Shown here: in pieces, positions 62,218-64,000 of the stretch | Numbering within the stretch: the first letter of the stretch is position 1 | Layout: the number at the start of each line of letters is the position of its first letter | Assembly: GCF_900601905.1 (NCBI RefSeq) | Contig: NZ_UWFA01000383.1 | Coordinates: 372,001 to 436,000 of the forward strand | Source of the DNA: Pseudomonas viridiflava | GTDB taxonomy: Bacteria > Pseudomonadota > Gammaproteobacteria > Pseudomonadales > Pseudomonadaceae | Direction of reading: 5' to 3' | Length of the DNA stretch: 64,000 nucleotides | Translations under genes and position numbers: made by a program | Notes under the pieces: model-generated | Seen by the model: only the letters and a program-made list of their open reading frames with translations | The model's database searches: none | Told to the model about the DNA's origin: nothing

Positions 62218-63891
62218 ATGACGCATGCTTCTGCAACCCGCGCACGTAGTTTTACCCGACTGGCATTGGCCTGCTCGGTAGCGATTGGTGCCTTGTCGCC
62301 TCTGGCGGCGATGGCCGAAAGCACATTGCGTATCGCCATGACCGCAGCAGACATCCCCCTGACCCACGGTCAGCCGGATCAGGGCTATGAGGGCAACCGT
62401 TTCACCGGCATCACGATGTTTGATTCCCTGGTCGAATGGGATCTGTCGCAAGCCGAAAAAGCTGCCGGTCTGGTGCCGGGTCTGGCCACCGAATGGGCGG
62501 TCAATCCGGACGACCACACCAAATGGATTTTCAAACTGCGCCCCGGTGTGAAATTTCACGATGGTTCGGCGTTTAATGCCGACAGTGTGGTGTGGAACGT
62601 CAACAAGGTGCTCGACAAACAGGCCCCGCAATACGCCCCGGGGCAGATCGGCATGACCGTGTCGCGCATGCCGACCCTGCGCAGTGCCAGGAAAATCGAC
62701 GATCTGACCGTTGAGCTCACCACCAGCGAACCGGATGCGGTGCTGCCTTACAACCTGACCAACCTGTTCATGGCTTCACCGACGGCCTGGCAGAAAGACT
62801 TTGCCGCCGTCCCCGCGGGCACGACCGATCCGGCGGAGCGCTCCAAGCAGGCCTGGACCGCGTTTGCCAGCCATTCGGTGGGCACCGGCCCGTTCAAGAT
62901 GGACCGCATGGTGCCGCGCCAGGAACTGGTACTGGATAAAAACCCTGACTATTGGGATCCCAAGCGCATTCCGAAAGTCGACCATGTGGTGCTGATCCCG
63001 CTGCCCGAGGCCAATGCCCGCACGGCCGCCTTGCTGTCCGGCCAGGTGGATTGGATCGAGGCCCCGGCGCCCGATGCGGTGGAGCAGATCAAGAGCAAGA
63101 AATTCAAGATCTACTCCAATGGTCAGCCCCACCTGTGGCCGTGGCAGTTCTCCTTCGCGCCCGGCTCACCCTGGCTGGACAAACGCGTGCGTCAGGCCGC
63201 CAACCTGTGCCTGGATCGCAGCGAGCTGAAGGCGTACCTGGGCGGCTACATGCAAGAGGCAACCGGGATCTACGAGAAGGATTCGCCGTGGCACGGCAAC
63301 CCGGAGTTCAAGATCAAATATGACCAGGCCGCCGCCCAGAAACTCATGACCGACGCTGGTTTCAGCAAGGACAAGCCGGTCAAGGTCAAGGTGCTGACCT
63401 CGGCGTCCGGTTCCGGGCAGATGCAGCCGTTGCCGATGAACGAGTACATCCAGCAAAGCCTCAAGGGCTGCTATTTCGACGTGGACATCGCGGTCACCGA
63501 GTGGAACACGCTGTTCAGCGGCTGGCGTCTGGGCGCCAAAGACCCGGCGGCGCAGGGCGCCAATGCAATCAACGTCAGCGCGGCGGTCATGGACCCGTAC
63601 TTCGGCATGGTGCGTTTCGCCAGCGAGAAGGCCTTCCCGCCGGTTTCCAATAACTGGGGTTACTTCGCTTCGCCAGAAGTCGAGAAGCTGATCACCACGG
63701 TGCGTAACTCATTCGAATCCAAGGCCCTGGACGAGGCGTCCGGCAAATTGCATGCGGCCATCGTCGACGAAGCACCGTTCCTGTTCGTCGCCCACGACGT
63801 CGGTCCACGTGCCATTTCGCCGAAAGTCACGGGGGTGGTGCAGCCGCAAAGCTGGTTCATCGATTTGAGTCTGGTCTCCAAACAGGACTAA
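62218..63891 (+). CDS. ABC transporter solute-binding protein, family 5 (peptide/nickel/opine type)
   Basis: This 557-residue periplasmic binding protein has a signal peptide ending LAAMAES (about residue 34). The family 5 pattern is clear: GLATEWAVNPDDHTKWIFKL and RPGVKFHDGSAFNADSVVWNV early, then GTGPFKMDRMVPRQELVLDKNPDYW. Ligands of this class include peptides, opines, glutathione and sugars. The LacI-type control points to a carbohydrate-linked ligand (inference). The permease and ATPase genes presumably follow beyond the window. Confidence 0.92.
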   Translation: MTHASATRARSFTRLALACSVAIGALSPLAAMAESTLRIAMTAADIPLTHGQPDQGYEGNRFTGITMFDSLVEWDLSQAEKAAGLVPGLATEWAVNPDDHTKWIFKLRPGVKFHDGSAFNADSVVWNVNKVLDKQAPQYAPGQIGMTVSRMPTLRSARKIDDLTVELTTSEPDAVLPYNLTNLFMASPTAWQKDFAAVPAGTTDPAERSKQAWTAFASHSVGTGPFKMDRMVPRQELVLDKNPDYWDPKRIPKVDHVVLIPLPEANARTAALLSGQVDWIEAPAPDAVEQIKSKKFKIYSNGQPHLWPWQFSFAPGSPWLDKRVRQAANLCLDRSELKAYLGGYMQEATGIYEKDSPWHGNPEFKIKYDQAAAQKLMTDAGFSKDKPVKVKVLTSASGSGQMQPLPMNEYIQQSLKGCYFDVDIAVTEWNTLFSGWRLGAKDPAAQGANAINVSAAVMDPYFGMVRFASEKAFPPVSNNWGYFASPEVEKLITTVRNSFESKALDEASGKLHAAIVDEAPFLFVAHDVGPRAISPKVTGVVQPQSWFIDLSLVSKQD

Positions 63892-63924
63892 AGAAGCCTG
63901 TTGTTGACCGAAGATGATGTGGAA

Positions 63925-64000
63925 CCTGTGGGAGCGGTGCTTGCCCGCGATTAACGATGAAGCGGTTTACCTGCCAAATCGCATCGCCTGAATCGCGGGC
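63925..64000. repeat. REP-type inverted repeat, cut by the window edge
   Basis: It begins CCTGTGGGAGCGGTGCTTG, identical to the 41410 copy, and ends at the window edge in AATCGCGGGC, the start of the right arm. It follows the binding-protein stop by 33 bases. Confidence 0.85.

Overview
The window is a typical Pseudomonas chromosome segment, most like the fluorescens/syringae lineage. The evidence is uniformly high-GC coding sequence, dense REP-type intergenic repeats with CCTGTGGGAGCG or CCTGTAGGAG ends, and the gene content: a chemosensory operon, PolB, PpnN, Fur- and LacI-type sites, and an araFGH importer. No rRNA, tRNA, CRISPR array, insertion sequence or clear prophage was seen. Most genes are ordinary core or accessory metabolism. 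The more unusual content lies in gene fusions, very small coupled ORFs, regulatory sites and repeat placement.

Layout. 1-5205: an edge-truncated unknown protein, a Gfo/Idh/MocA oxidoreductase, a TerC/CBS/CorC membrane protein and a small exported protein. 5242-9208: a first sulfur amino acid block, with an amino acid ABC binding protein, one permease and a PatB-type C-S lyase, divergent from a homocysteine S-methyltransferase; it has no ATPase gene. 9225-10090: a REP cluster and a CBS-pair protein. 10208-18923: a nine-gene chemosensory operon transcribed right to left (MCP, CheY, STAS, CheA, MCP, CheW, CheR, CheD, CheB) behind a strong sigma-28 (FliA) promoter candidate at 18970-18996. 19389-37139: mostly single genes, including an aldo/keto reductase, LysR, an ArgD-like aminotransferase, PpnN, topoisomerase III, an SMR exporter, two AraC-type regulators, GNAT, RidA, DNA polymerase II, a sirtuin, a PhzF-like protein, a 2-oxoglutarate semialdehyde dehydrogenase-like enzyme and an XRE regulator.

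37263-39340 is a two-gene putative DNA repair operon (radical SAM protein plus its DUF4130 partner) behind a perfect CTG-N10-CAG LexA box. 39436-47432 is a second sulfur amino acid locus: LysR, divergent from a complete ABC importer, a 25-residue cysteine-containing coupled ORF, a cysteine dioxygenase-type cupin, and a 915-residue protein fusing four rhodanese modules to a cystathionine beta-lyase. 47444-50316 is a metal ABC importer with a Zur-like box and a 43-residue coupled membrane ORF in front.

50437-56611 is an L-arabinose locus (periplasmic aldose 1-epimerase, SMP-30 lactonase, AraF-AraG-AraH) sharing a repeated GTAnnACTATTTA motif in its control regions. 56894-60914 is an iron-starvation signalling set (Fur box, FecI-type sigma, FecR, TonB receptor with STN domain). 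60911-63891 holds a LacI-type regulator divergent from a family 5 solute-binding protein, with a perfect 16-bp palindrome between them.

A recurring pattern is that long inverted-repeat REP elements lie directly 3' of four of the six binding-protein genes, which would fit mRNA stabilisation giving excess binding protein over membrane components.
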